64,000 bases of DNA from Pigmentiphaga sp. NML080357 (GTDB lineage Bacteria > Pseudomonadota > Gammaproteobacteria > Burkholderiales > Burkholderiaceae_B): assembly GCF_002188465.1 (NCBI RefSeq), contig NZ_NINW01000041.1, positions 173,332 through 237,331 of the forward strand, in the 5' to 3' direction. A program made the position numbers and the translations under genes. The notes below the pieces were generated by a model. It was given only the letters and a program-made list of their open reading frames with translations, was not told where the DNA came from and made no database searches. The number at the start of each line of letters is the position of its first letter. Position 1 is the first letter of the stretch. Shown piece by piece: positions 27,054 to 35,547 of this stretch.

Positions 27054-27793
27054 GCGACGGCGCATCCAGCCTCGGGCGCATGCTGGCGCTGCTCGATGCC
27101 TATACCCATGACCGGTACGCGTGGACCGTGGACGACCTGGCCAGCCATTTCGGTTTCACGCCTTCGTCCACGTACCGTTATGTCAAGGAACTGTGCCAGG
27201 CGGGCCTGCTCATCCGGCTGCCCCGGGGCCGGTACGTAATCGGCGCGCGCGTGGTGGAACTCGAGGCCTTGATCCGCGAAACCGACCCCGTCACCCGCGC
27301 CAGCCAGCCCATCCTGCGCGAATTGGCGCAGGAGACCGGGTGCCACGTGCTGCTTTCCAACGTCTATGGCGAACATCTGCTCAACGTGGCGCACGAACCG
27401 GGCGTCGAGTCACTCGAACTGACCTACCTGCGAGGCAAGAGCCTGCCATGGTTCCGCGGCGCGCCATCGCTGTCCGTGCTGGCGTTCTGGCCGCGTGCGC
27501 GGGTGCGCAAGCTGTTCGAGCAGGCCCATGGCGACGCCGGCGAACAGGCCTGGAACGCCACGTGGGCCAGCCTGAAGGCCATACGCAAGGCAGGGTACGT
27601 GGTCAGCCACGCCGGGCTCGATCCCGACGTCATCGGCTATGGCGTCCCGGTGATGCTCGAGGATGAAGTCATCGGAACGATATCCCTCGTCTGCTCCAGG
27701 CAGCGAGGCGAGTTCCTCAACGGCGCGGCCTTGGGAGCCGTGCTGAAACAAAAAAGCCGTGAACTTTCCGCACGCCTGCAGCAGGCGGAATGA
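27050..27793 (+). CDS. IclR-family transcriptional regulator
   Basis: A 247-residue IclR-type regulator: N-terminal winged helix-turn-helix (WTVDDLASHFGFTPSSTYRY) and C-terminal effector-binding domain (GCHVLLSNVYGEHLL to GTISLVCSRQRGEF). The ATG at 27050 overlaps the VOC stop. It probably controls the VOC-IclR-Bug unit in response to an aromatic or related acid, as many IclR proteins do, possibly through the AT-rich inverted repeat at 26415-26437. That assignment is inference. Confidence 0.9.
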   Translation: MSDGASSLGRMLALLDAYTHDRYAWTVDDLASHFGFTPSSTYRYVKELCQAGLLIRLPRGRYVIGARVVELEALIRETDPVTRASQPILRELAQETGCHVLLSNVYGEHLLNVAHEPGVESLELTYLRGKSLPWFRGAPSLSVLAFWPRARVRKLFEQAHGDAGEQAWNATWASLKAIRKAGYVVSHAGLDPDVIGYGVPVMLEDEVIGTISLVCSRQRGEFLNGAALGAVLKQKSRELSARLQQAE

Positions 27794-27853
27794 ACGGTAC
27801 CGCCACGCCCTCCCTGGCGACGGCATACGACAGAAACACGCGAGGAGACACAC

Positions 27854-28837
27854 ATGAGCAACGGCGACATTCGCCGGCGCGCCGCGCTGGCGGCGGCCGG
27901 CCTGCTGGGAGCGGCGCTGGCCGTTCCCGCGCTGGCCCAGGGCACCTATCCGGCACGGCCGGTCAAGCTGCTTGTCGGCTTCGCCGCCGGCGGCGGCAGC
28001 GATGTCGTGGCGCGCCTCGTGGGCAAGGCGCTGGGCGAACGGCTCGGCCAGCCGGTGGTCGTCGAGAACCGCGCCGGCGACGGCGGCAACATCGCATCGG
28101 CACAGGTGGCCAAGAGCGAACCCGACGGCCACACGCTGGTATTGATGACCAGCGGCCACGGCACCAATGCCGCGATGCGCAAGGACCTCCCCTTCGAGCC
28201 CGTCAAGGGTTTCAGCTGGATATCGACGCTCACCACTTATCCGCTGACGCTGGCCGTGGCCCCGGCCTCGCCGATCAAGTCGTTCGAAGACTTCGTCCAC
28301 CGCATCAAGACAGAAAAGGACCGCTACACGTACACATCGGTCGGGGTCGGCACCGCCATGCACCTCGTCGGCGAATGGATCATGGCGGAGAGCGGCGGCA
28401 GCGCGCTCCACGTGCCGTTCAAGGGCGGGGCCGGCCCGATGACGGAACTGCTGGCCGGACGCGTGGACGTCATGATCGATACGATGACCAATACCGCGCC
28501 GCTGTTCAAGGCCAACCGCGTGCGCCTGCTGGCGACCACGGCGCCCGCGAATGTGCAGGCGCTGCCCGGCGTTCCGAGCGTGGCCGACACGCTGCCGGCG
28601 ATCGTCTTCGAATCATGGCTGGGCATCGCGGCTCCGGCCGGCACCCCCGCGGACGTGGTGGCCCGCCTGAACCGTGAATTGCGCGCGGTGCTCGATACGC
28701 CGGCCGTGCGGCAGCAACTGGTGGACTGGGGCGGTTCGCCGCGGGCCTCGTCGCCGGAAGAATTCCAGGCGCGCGTGGAGAACGACATCAGGCGCCTGCG
28801 CGCCGTCGTGGTTCAGCGCAACATCCAGGCGGAATAA
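27854..28837 (+). CDS. Bug-family (TctC) periplasmic substrate-binding protein
   Basis: A 327-residue receptor with an arginine-rich, twin-arginine-like N-terminus (NGDIRRRAALAAAGLL) and cleavage near ALAQGTYPARP. The two arginines plus a third, without the usual S/T before and F-L-K after, make Tat export possible but unproven. Motifs: LVGFAAGGGSDVVAR, EPDGHTLVLMTSGHG, LHVPFKGGAGPMTELL and IAAPAGTPADVV. A strong GAGGAGA ribosome-binding site precedes it. It follows the IclR gene by 60 bases and probably shares its regulation. Confidence 0.9.
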   Translation: MSNGDIRRRAALAAAGLLGAALAVPALAQGTYPARPVKLLVGFAAGGGSDVVARLVGKALGERLGQPVVVENRAGDGGNIASAQVAKSEPDGHTLVLMTSGHGTNAAMRKDLPFEPVKGFSWISTLTTYPLTLAVAPASPIKSFEDFVHRIKTEKDRYTYTSVGVGTAMHLVGEWIMAESGGSALHVPFKGGAGPMTELLAGRVDVMIDTMTNTAPLFKANRVRLLATTAPANVQALPGVPSVADTLPAIVFESWLGIAAPAGTPADVVARLNRELRAVLDTPAVRQQLVDWGGSPRASSPEEFQARVENDIRRLRAVVVQRNIQAE

Positions 28838-28851
28838 GCCCGGCGGCGCCG

Positions 28852-29202
28852 TCAGCCCAACAGCCAGCGCAACAGCCACAACGTGGCCATCCCGGCCCCG
28901 ATCATGGCGATCGTATTGCGCGTGGTCACCATGACGGCCACCGCGACCACGGCAGCCAGCGCGCGCCAGTCGAAGACGGGCACCCCGCCAGGCGGCCAGG
29001 GCAGAAGGTCGGGCATGATCACCGCGGCGAGAGCCGCGGCCGGCGCATAGCGCAGGGCGCGCCGCACGCCGTCGGGCAGGGGCACGTTGTCGCCCAGCAG
29101 CAGGAAGCCGGCGCGGGTGATCACCGTGCACAGCGTCAGCGCGGCGATCACCAGCCAGACGTACGGCGAATCCGAAACCGGCGGAAAACTCGACGGACTC
29201 AT
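28852..29202 (-). CDS. azlD: AzlD-family branched-chain amino acid export subunit
   Basis: A 116-residue protein with about four membrane segments and the AzlD signature TRAGFLLLGDNVPLPDGVRRALRY (start of this motif about residue 29). With AzlC it forms a small export permease for branched-chain amino acids or their analogues (BrnFE/AzlCD type). It overlaps azlC by four bases. The neighbouring ilvE, a branched-chain aminotransferase, supports this substrate class. Confidence 0.88.
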   Translation of the reverse strand: MSPSSFPPVSDSPYVWLVIAALTLCTVITRAGFLLLGDNVPLPDGVRRALRYAPAAALAAVIMPDLLPWPPGGVPVFDWRALAAVVAVAVMVTTRNTIAMIGAGMATLWLLRWLLG

Positions 29203-29960
29203 GTCCTGCCTCCTTGCGCGGTCCTGCGCTCAAGCACCTTCTCGGCGGAGACGCCGGCCCAGACCCCCGCCACGACCGCCAGCACCAGGCCCAGCCGCAG
29301 CGGCAGCGGCTGGCCCGCCCAGCCCACCAGCCCCGCCGCGGCCACGGCGGCCAGCACCGGCCAGCTCGCCACCATCGGCACGACGATGGCGATCAGCGCC
29401 AGCACGGCCGCGAACTCCAGCGACCAGGCCTGAGGCACGACGGATCCCAGCAGGATGCCGGCGACCGAACATACTTGCCAGGTCAGCCAATTGCCCGCGG
29501 CCGCGCCCAGGAAGAACCAGATCTGCTCGGGCGTGCCCTTGACGGGCGCATCGCCGTAGCGCGGCATGAACAGCACGAAGCCGATGTCGCTCGTCAGATA
29601 GCCGAGGCCGAGGCGCCTCAGGCGCGAGAACCGGCGGAAATAGGGATGCATCGCGGCGGCGAAGATGACGAAGCGCAGGTTCACCACGCAGCCTGCCGCG
29701 AACACCAGCCAGACCGGGGCGCCGGCCACGATCAGCGGCAGGGCGGCCAACTGCGCCGAACCCGCGTACACCAGCAGGGTCATCGCCAGCGCCAGGGTCT
29801 GGCTGAGCCCGACCTTGACCATGGCCACCCCGCTGACCAGCCCCCAGACGCCGATGGCGATGGTGGTCGGCGCCAGCGCCTTCAGTCCCGCGACGAAAGC
29901 GGCCCGGAGCTCCTTCCTGGTCGGACCGGCGGGTACGGCGGAAGAAGGCGTGCTTGACAT
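29199..29960 (-). CDS. azlC: AzlC-family branched-chain amino acid export permease
   Basis: A 253-residue membrane protein with the AzlC family segments LVYAGSAQLAALPLI and VVNLRFVIFAAAMHPYFR, and about seven hydrophobic helices. It is the large subunit of an AzlCD exporter. It is transcribed divergently from ilvE, and the 193-base gap between them carries the palindrome at 30015-30029 close to its start. Confidence 0.9.
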   Translation of the reverse strand: MSSTPSSAVPAGPTRKELRAAFVAGLKALAPTTIAIGVWGLVSGVAMVKVGLSQTLALAMTLLVYAGSAQLAALPLIVAGAPVWLVFAAGCVVNLRFVIFAAAMHPYFRRFSRLRRLGLGYLTSDIGFVLFMPRYGDAPVKGTPEQIWFFLGAAAGNWLTWQVCSVAGILLGSVVPQAWSLEFAAVLALIAIVVPMVASWPVLAAVAAAGLVGWAGQPLPLRLGLVLAVVAGVWAGVSAEKVLERRTAQGGRT

Positions 29961-30014
29961 GAAGGTCGGGGAGCGCTGCCGCGGGGGGCAGGCCGGAAGG
30001 AGTAAAGTTATGGT

Positions 30015-30029
30015 TTACAGCTATTGTAA
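30015..30029. promoter_or_regulatory. TTACA-N5-TGTAA palindrome upstream of azlCD
   Basis: A perfect 5-5-5 inverted repeat lies about 55 bases upstream of the azlC start in the azlC/ilvE divergent region. It could be an Lrp/AsnC- or TetR-type operator for the exporter; no such gene is adjacent. Confidence 0.35.
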
Positions 30030-30120
30030 GTGATTACCCGAATCTCCCTGGAACCCGGGAGGGGTTGCCGGGGGAGTCCCCCTGCGCGCCGCCCCGCCGC
30101 TGGATCCAGTCGCAGATTGG

Positions 30121-30126
30121 TACAAT
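30121..30126 (+). promoter_or_regulatory. Probable -10 box of the ilvE promoter
   Basis: TACAAT lies 28 bases upstream of the ilvE start in an otherwise GC-rich leader, at a suitable distance for a short 5' untranslated region with GGAG as ribosome-binding site. No good -35 hexamer is visible 16-18 bases upstream. Confidence 0.35.
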
Positions 30127-30153
30127 ATCTGGTTCATTTCGGAGATCCCAATC

Positions 30154-31074
30154 ATGTCGATGTCAGACCGCGACGGCTTCATCTGGTACGACGGCAAGCT
30201 CGTCCCCTGGCGTGAAGCCAACACCCATGTGCTCACACACTCCCTGCACTACGGGTTGGCGGTATTCGAGGGTGTGCGCGCATACAAGACCGACCTCGGA
30301 ACATCGATTTTCCGGCTCAAGGAACACACCGACCGCCTGATCAATTCCGCCCACATCTATCAAATGCAGATCCCGTACAGCCGGGAGGCCCTGATGGAAG
30401 CGCAGAAGGAAGTGGTCAAGGCCAACAACCTGGAATCCTGCTACCTGCGCCCCATCGCCTTCTACGGTTCCGAGAAAATGGGCGTCTCGCCCAAGGGCGC
30501 CAAGGTGCACGTGGCCGTTGCCGCCTGGGAATGGGGCGCCTACCTGGGCGCCGAGGCGCTGCAGAAAGGCATCCGGGTCAAGACCTCCTCCTACGCCCGC
30601 CATCACGTCAACGTGACGATGCCGCGCGCCAAGCTGGCCTCCACCTACGCGAACTCCATCCTCGCCAACCTGGAAGCCACCGAGGACGGCTACGACGAAG
30701 CCCTGCTGCTCGACACCGAGGGCTTCGTGGCCGAAGGCTCGGGCGAGAACATCTTCATCGTCAAGGACGGCGTGCTGGTCGAGCCCGAGATCGCGTCGGC
30801 CCTGACCGGCATCACCCGCTCCACGATCCACAGCCTGGCGGCCGACCTGGGCATCAAGGTGGTCACCAAGCGCCTGACCCGCGACGACGTCTACATCGCG
30901 GACGAGGCTTTCTTCACCGGCACCGCCGCCGAAGTCACGCCCATCCGCGAACTCGATCGCCGCAAGATCGGCGCCGGCCAGTGCGGCCCGATCACCGCGC
31001 GTCTGCAGCAGGCCTTCTTCGACCTGGTTGCCGGCCGCAACGCCAAGTACAACCACTGGCTTACCCACGTCTGA
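30154..31074 (+). CDS. ilvE: Branched-chain amino acid aminotransferase
   Basis: A 306-residue class IV PLP aminotransferase. The PLP-binding lysine is in MPRAKLASTYANS, aligned with the TAAKAGGNY lysine of E. coli IlvE; other landmarks are YGLAVFEGVRAY, EGSGENIF and ITRSTIHSLAADLGI. It catalyses the last step of leucine, isoleucine and valine synthesis and the first step of their breakdown. GGAG precedes the start. It is followed after 13 bases by a small zinc-finger gene. Confidence 0.96.
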   Translation: MSMSDRDGFIWYDGKLVPWREANTHVLTHSLHYGLAVFEGVRAYKTDLGTSIFRLKEHTDRLINSAHIYQMQIPYSREALMEAQKEVVKANNLESCYLRPIAFYGSEKMGVSPKGAKVHVAVAAWEWGAYLGAEALQKGIRVKTSSYARHHVNVTMPRAKLASTYANSILANLEATEDGYDEALLLDTEGFVAEGSGENIFIVKDGVLVEPEIASALTGITRSTIHSLAADLGIKVVTKRLTRDDVYIADEAFFTGTAAEVTPIRELDRRKIGAGQCGPITARLQQAFFDLVAGRNAKYNHWLTHV

Positions 31075-31087
31075 GCAGGAAAACGCC

Positions 31088-31279
31088 ATGACCACCGAAG
31101 CTGCCAACGCCGTCACCGAAGTCGATGCCGACGAGCTTCCGCTTTCGTGCCCCGGGCCGCATACTCCGCTCTGGAACATGCATCCCAAGGTGTTCCTGGA
31201 CGTGGCGACGACGGGCGAAGCCAAGTGCCCGTACTGTGGCGCGGAGTACCGCTTGAAGGGTCCCGCCCCTACGCACTGA
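31088..31279 (+). CDS. CHCC-type zinc-finger domain protein
   Basis: A 63-residue protein with C21, H25 (and H32), C47 and C50 spaced as in the zf-CHCC family, which includes the zinc subunit of respiratory complex I and many small bacterial homologues of unknown role. It is co-directional with ilvE, 13 bases downstream, and followed by a terminator-like hairpin, so the pair is probably one transcript. Confidence 0.88.
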   Translation: MTTEAANAVTEVDADELPLSCPGPHTPLWNMHPKVFLDVATTGEAKCPYCGAEYRLKGPAPTH

Positions 31280-31357
31280 CGTGCGCGAGAACGGCGTTCT
31301 TCGGATGGTGTCCGATACCATCGCGCCATCCTTGAACTGCCCCGGTTCAGGACACCA

Positions 31358-31383
31358 CCCCGGCCCGCCGGGGTTTGCTTTTG
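31358..31383 (+). terminator. Rho-independent terminator after ilvE and the zinc-finger gene
   Basis: CCCCGG and CCGGGG arms around a CCCG loop are followed by a T-rich run (31374-31383). It separates this transcript from purU, whose GTG start follows about 17 bases later. Confidence 0.65.
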
Positions 31384-31399
31384 TTTACAGGACATTCCA

Positions 31400-32254
31400 G
31401 TGCAGCACAACGACTACATCCTGACGCTCGCCTGCCCCGATACGACCGGCATCGTCTATCACGTATCGGGCTTCCTGTTCGAGCGCGGCTGCAACATCCT
31501 GGATTCCCAGCAGTTCGGCGACGAGGACACCAAGCTTTTCTTCCTGCGGGTGCATTTCACCCTGCCCGGAGGCGTGGATGCCGAGGCCGTCCGGCAAGAT
31601 TTCGCTTCACTGGCCGAGCGCTTCTCGATGCAATGGCAGATCCGCGACCCGCACCGGCGCGCGCGCGTGCTGCTGATGGTCAGCAAGCACGGCCACTGCC
31701 TGAACGACCTGCTGTTCCGCGCCAAGAGCGGCCAACTGCCGATCGACATCCCGGCGGTGGTTTCCAACCATCCCGATTTCGCGCTGCTGTCGGCCTCGTA
31801 CGGCGTCCCGTTCTACCACCTGCCTGTGGCCGCGGGCGGCAAGGAGCAGCAGGAGCGGCAAGTGCTGCAGATCGTCGAGCGCGAGAACATCGACCTGGTC
31901 GTGCTGGCGCGCTACATGCAGATCCTGTCGCCGGACATGTGCCGCGCGCTGGCCGGCCGCGCCATCAACATCCACCACAGCTTCCTGCCCAGCTTCAAAG
32001 GCGCCCGGCCGTACTACCAGGCGCACGACCGTGGCGTGAAGCTGATCGGGGCCACCGCCCACTACGTGACCCCGGACCTCGACGAGGGCCCCATCATCGA
32101 GCAGGACATCGCGCGGGTGGACCACAGCATGTCGCCGGAAGCCCTGACCCAGGTCGGCCGCGACGTCGAATGCCTGGTGCTGGCGCGCGCCGTGCGCTGG
32201 CACGTGGAGCACCGCATTCTGTTGAACGGCCACAAGACCATCGTATTCGCATAA
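31400..32254 (+). CDS. purU: Formyltetrahydrofolate deformylase
   Basis: A 284-residue enzyme that hydrolyses 10-formyl-tetrahydrofolate to formate and tetrahydrofolate, balancing one-carbon pools. An N-terminal ACT domain (LACPDTTGIVYHVSGFL) precedes the formyltransferase-like catalytic domain with NIHHSFLPSF and HYVTPDLDEGPII. The start is a GTG preceded by AGGA; no ATG fits. Its stop overlaps the next start (TAATG), implying coupling to the NTF2-like gene. Confidence 0.95.
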   Translation: MQHNDYILTLACPDTTGIVYHVSGFLFERGCNILDSQQFGDEDTKLFFLRVHFTLPGGVDAEAVRQDFASLAERFSMQWQIRDPHRRARVLLMVSKHGHCLNDLLFRAKSGQLPIDIPAVVSNHPDFALLSASYGVPFYHLPVAAGGKEQQERQVLQIVERENIDLVVLARYMQILSPDMCRALAGRAINIHHSFLPSFKGARPYYQAHDRGVKLIGATAHYVTPDLDEGPIIEQDIARVDHSMSPEALTQVGRDVECLVLARAVRWHVEHRILLNGHKTIVFA

Positions 32255-32703
32255 TGGTGCTCAAATCCCGCGGCGCTCTGCTGTTCGCCACCTCGGAAGA
32301 AGCCGAACAGGCGTTCTACGACGCCCTGGAACAGGGCGACCTCGCCCAGCTGATGGCGGTATGGGCGGACGACGAGGACATCGTCTGCATCCATCCGGGC
32401 GGTCCGCGGCTGGTCGGCCACGAAGCCGTGCAGGAGTCGTGGCGCGAGATCTTCGGCAATGCGCCGGTTTCCATCCGTCCCACGCGCATCCACACCGTAC
32501 AAAGCATGATGAGTTCGGTCCACACGGTAGTGGAGCAGCTCATGGTCGATACTTCGCAGGGCAGGCAGATCGTCCGCTGCTATGCAACCAATGTCTTTCA
32601 CAAAGGTCCCACCGGCTGGCGTCTGGTTCTGCACCATTCGTCGCAGGCCCCTGCCGACCTCGGTCCGACCGAGCTGCAGGACGTTCCCGACCTACTGCAT
32701 TGA
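32254..32703 (+). CDS. NTF2-like (SnoaL/DUF4440-type) protein
   Basis: A 149-residue protein with the cone-shaped NTF2-like fold pattern: FYDALEQGDLAQLMAVWADDEDIVCIHPGG and WREIFGN near the N-terminus and GWRLVLHHSS near the end. Members bind or isomerise small molecules or act as accessory domains. It has no signal peptide. The start overlaps the purU stop by one base, which suggests a link to folate or one-carbon metabolism, but no function is known to me. Confidence 0.8.
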   Translation: MVLKSRGALLFATSEEAEQAFYDALEQGDLAQLMAVWADDEDIVCIHPGGPRLVGHEAVQESWREIFGNAPVSIRPTRIHTVQSMMSSVHTVVEQLMVDTSQGRQIVRCYATNVFHKGPTGWRLVLHHSSQAPADLGPTELQDVPDLLH

Positions 32704-32724
32704 GTTGCCGCAGCCGAACACCGC

Positions 32725-33771
32725 ATGCCCGCTTACCTGGATACGACACCCTGCCCCACTCCCGCATGGTTGCCCGAAGGACATAGCCAGACCATCTTCG
32801 CGTCGCGGTTCTCATCGCATCACCACGTATCGTTCGTGCGCGAACGCGTCGATACGCCGGATGGCGATTTCATCGATTTCGACTGGACAGCGCCGGGTTT
32901 CGCGCCGGGCGCAGCCGTGGAGCCCGGACTGTTCGCCCGACTTGCCGCGGCGGCCGGCACCTCCACGGCGTCGCGCAATGGCCTGGTGCTCTTCCACGGC
33001 CTGGAAGGCAGCAGCGCCAGCCACTATGCGCAGGCCATTTCCCAGCATTTCCGCGCCCGGGGCTGGACCGTGGTCGTGCCGCATTTCCGCGGCTGCTCCG
33101 GCGAGCCCAATCGGCTGCCCCGGGCCTACCACTCCGGCGATTCGGCCGACATCGCCTTCATGCTGGACACCGTGCGCCAGCGCCTGCCCGAAATGCGCTG
33201 GCATGCCACCGGCGTGTCGCTGGGCGGCAACGCGCTGCTCAAGTACCTTGGCGAAGCGGGCTCGTCCGCGGGATGGCTCGTCGCGGCGGCCGGCGTTTCG
33301 GCGCCGGTGGACCTCATGGCCGGCGGCCGCATCCTGGGCACGGGCCTGATCAACCGGCACGTCTATACCCACATGTTCCTGCGCACCCTGAAGGCCAAGA
33401 CCCTCCAGAAGGCGCAGCGCTTTCCGGGCACCATCGACGTGATCCGCGTGGCCAATGCCCGCGACCTGTACGAGTTCGACGACGCCTACACCGCGCCCAC
33501 GCACGGTTTCCGCGACGTGAACGACTACTGGACGCGTGCCTCGAGCAAGCCGTTGCTGGCCGACATTAACGTCCCGACGCTGGTCCTGAATGCGCGCAAC
33601 GACCCGTTCCTGCCCGGCCGCTACCTGCCCGACGCGTCACAGGCTTCGGACCAGGTCGTGCTGCACCAGCCCGAACAAGGAGGCCACGCGGGCTTTCCCA
33701 CGGGGCGCTTCCCGAGCAACCTGAACTGGCTGCCGCAACGGCTGGCCGTCTTCTTCCGCTCGGGCCGCTGA
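32725..33771 (+). CDS. YheT-family alpha/beta-hydrolase
   Basis: A 348-residue alpha/beta-hydrolase of the YheT/embryogenesis-associated EMB8 group. The oxyanion region is LFHGLEGSSASHY, the nucleophile elbow is GVSLGGNALLKY, the acid is in NARNDPFLP and the histidine in GGHAGFP. Substrates are unknown, with esterase or lipase activity likely. It follows the NTF2-like gene by 21 bases and may share the purU transcript. Confidence 0.88.
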   Translation: MPAYLDTTPCPTPAWLPEGHSQTIFASRFSSHHHVSFVRERVDTPDGDFIDFDWTAPGFAPGAAVEPGLFARLAAAAGTSTASRNGLVLFHGLEGSSASHYAQAISQHFRARGWTVVVPHFRGCSGEPNRLPRAYHSGDSADIAFMLDTVRQRLPEMRWHATGVSLGGNALLKYLGEAGSSAGWLVAAAGVSAPVDLMAGGRILGTGLINRHVYTHMFLRTLKAKTLQKAQRFPGTIDVIRVANARDLYEFDDAYTAPTHGFRDVNDYWTRASSKPLLADINVPTLVLNARNDPFLPGRYLPDASQASDQVVLHQPEQGGHAGFPTGRFPSNLNWLPQRLAVFFRSGR

Positions 33772-33861
33772 CGACGCCGTCCGAGGCCTGACAACGGCGC
33801 CGTTTTCTTCGACAATGCGGAAGACGGCCTGTTGCCCTTCACTCTTCGGACGGACGCTCCC

Positions 33862-35547
33862 ATGATCCCGACTCACGCGGTTTCCGATGGACTTCCCCAG
33901 ACCACCGGAGGCCGGCTCCTCGTCGAATCGTTGACTGCACACGGCGTAGACCGGGTTTTCTGCGTACCCGGCGAAAGCTATCTCGACGTGCTGGATGCCT
34001 TGCATGCCCATCCCAGCATGGACGTGGTGGTCGCCAAGCACGAAGGCGCGGCCGCCAACATGGCGGAAGCCGACGGCAAGCTCACCGGCAAGCCCGGCAT
34101 CTGCTTCGTGACGCGGGGGCCGGGCGCCACGCAGGCGAGCATAGGCGTGCACATCGCCCAGCAGGACTCGACGCCCCTTCTTCTCTTCGTCGGCCAGGTT
34201 CCTCGCCGCGAACTCGGGCGGGAAGCCTTCCAGGAAATCGACTACCAGGCAATGTTCGGGAGCATCGCCAAATGGGTCGTGAGCATCGACGATGCCGCGC
34301 GCATCCCCGAGTTCGTAGCCCGCGCCTTCGCCTGCGCGACATCGGGCCGACCGGGCCCCGTGGTGCTGGCCTTGCCGGAAGACGTCTTGAGCGCACCGTG
34401 CCCTGCCGCCGCCACCCCGGTGGCCACGCCCGCCGCCTGCGGTCCGGACCCCAGCACCGGCCCACGGCTGCACGCGCTGCTCGGCGCGGCGCAGCGGCCG
34501 CTGGTCATCGTCGGCGGCCCGAACTGGAGCGAGCGCGCGGCCGCCGACTTCGCGGCCTTCGTCCAGGCCTGGAACCTGCCCGTGGCCTGCGCGTTCCGCC
34601 GCCAGGATCTCTTCGACAACCGGCTGCCGCAGTACGCGGGACATCTGAGCCTGGGCGTCAATCCCGAGCTCGCCGCCCTGGTCAAGAACGCCGACCTCAT
34701 CCTCGCCGTAGGCACGCGGCTGGGCGAAATCGCCACCAACGGCTACACCTTGCTGGTCCCGCCACGCCCGGCGCAGAAACTGGTCCACTTGCATGCGGAC
34801 GCCGCCGAGCTCGGGCGCGTCTACCAGGCCGATCTTGCGATCCAGAGCGGCATCGAGGCCGGTGCCGCTCTGCTCAGGAACCTCGCCCCGCCCGCCTCGC
34901 GCCCGTGGGACGACTGGACGCGCGAGGCCGGCGCGCTGCATGCGCGCTACAGCAAGCTGCCATCGCCACACCCCGAATCGCGCGGGATCGACCTGGCGCA
35001 GGTCATCGCCCACCTGGACCGCATCCTGCCCGACGACGCCATCCTCGCCAATGGCGCCGGCAACTATACCGTGTGGCTGCACCGCTTCTACCGCTATCGC
35101 CGGCCGCGCACGGAGCTGGCCCCCACCTGCGGCGCAATGGGGTACGGCCTGCCGGCCGCAGTGGCAGCCAAGCTGCGGCATCCGCGGCGAACCGTCGTAT
35201 GCCTGGCCGGCGACGGCTGCTTCCTGATGTATCCCCAGGAGCTCGCGACCGCGCTGCAATTCGGCGCCGCCGTTGTCGTCATCGTGGTCAACAACGGCAT
35301 GTACGGCACCATCCGCATGCACCAGGAAAATCGCTTTCCGGGCCGGGTGAGCGCCACCGACCTGCGCAATCCCGACTTCGTCGCACTGGCGCAGTCCTTC
35401 GGCGCCCACGCCGAACGGTTGGACAGCGCAGAGGCATTTCCCGCCGCCTTCGAACGCGCCTGCGCCGCGGGCCGCCCGGCGCTGCTGGAACTGCGCACCG
35501 ATCCCCGGCAGATCACGCCGCAGTCGCGGCTGGCAGGGCGTGGATAG
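33862..35547 (+). CDS. Thiamine-diphosphate enzyme, acetolactate synthase-like
   Basis: A 561-residue ThDP enzyme with the three POX-type domains: N-terminal PYR domain with the activating glutamate in VVAKHEGAAANMAE, a central FAD/DHS-like domain (residues about 190-320), and the C-terminal PP domain with the metal motif GDGCFLMYPQELATALQ and NNGMYGTIRMHQE. It lacks the partner regulatory subunit of biosynthetic acetolactate synthase, so it may be a decarboxylase, carboligase or oxalyl-CoA-type enzyme. An in-frame TTG at 33832 is possible but the ATG at 33862 fits the family start better. It overlaps the next gene by eight bases. Confidence 0.88.
   Translation: MIPTHAVSDGLPQTTGGRLLVESLTAHGVDRVFCVPGESYLDVLDALHAHPSMDVVVAKHEGAAANMAEADGKLTGKPGICFVTRGPGATQASIGVHIAQQDSTPLLLFVGQVPRRELGREAFQEIDYQAMFGSIAKWVVSIDDAARIPEFVARAFACATSGRPGPVVLALPEDVLSAPCPAAATPVATPAACGPDPSTGPRLHALLGAAQRPLVIVGGPNWSERAAADFAAFVQAWNLPVACAFRRQDLFDNRLPQYAGHLSLGVNPELAALVKNADLILAVGTRLGEIATNGYTLLVPPRPAQKLVHLHADAAELGRVYQADLAIQSGIEAGAALLRNLAPPASRPWDDWTREAGALHARYSKLPSPHPESRGIDLAQVIAHLDRILPDDAILANGAGNYTVWLHRFYRYRRPRTELAPTCGAMGYGLPAAVAAKLRHPRRTVVCLAGDGCFLMYPQELATALQFGAAVVVIVVNNGMYGTIRMHQENRFPGRVSATDLRNPDFVALAQSFGAHAERLDSAEAFPAAFERACAAGRPALLELRTDPRQITPQSRLAGRG

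Noticed and set aside
27854..27900. Definite Tat signal on the Bug protein at 27854.
   Set aside because: Several arginines are present, but the flanking consensus residues are missing, so I note it only as possible.
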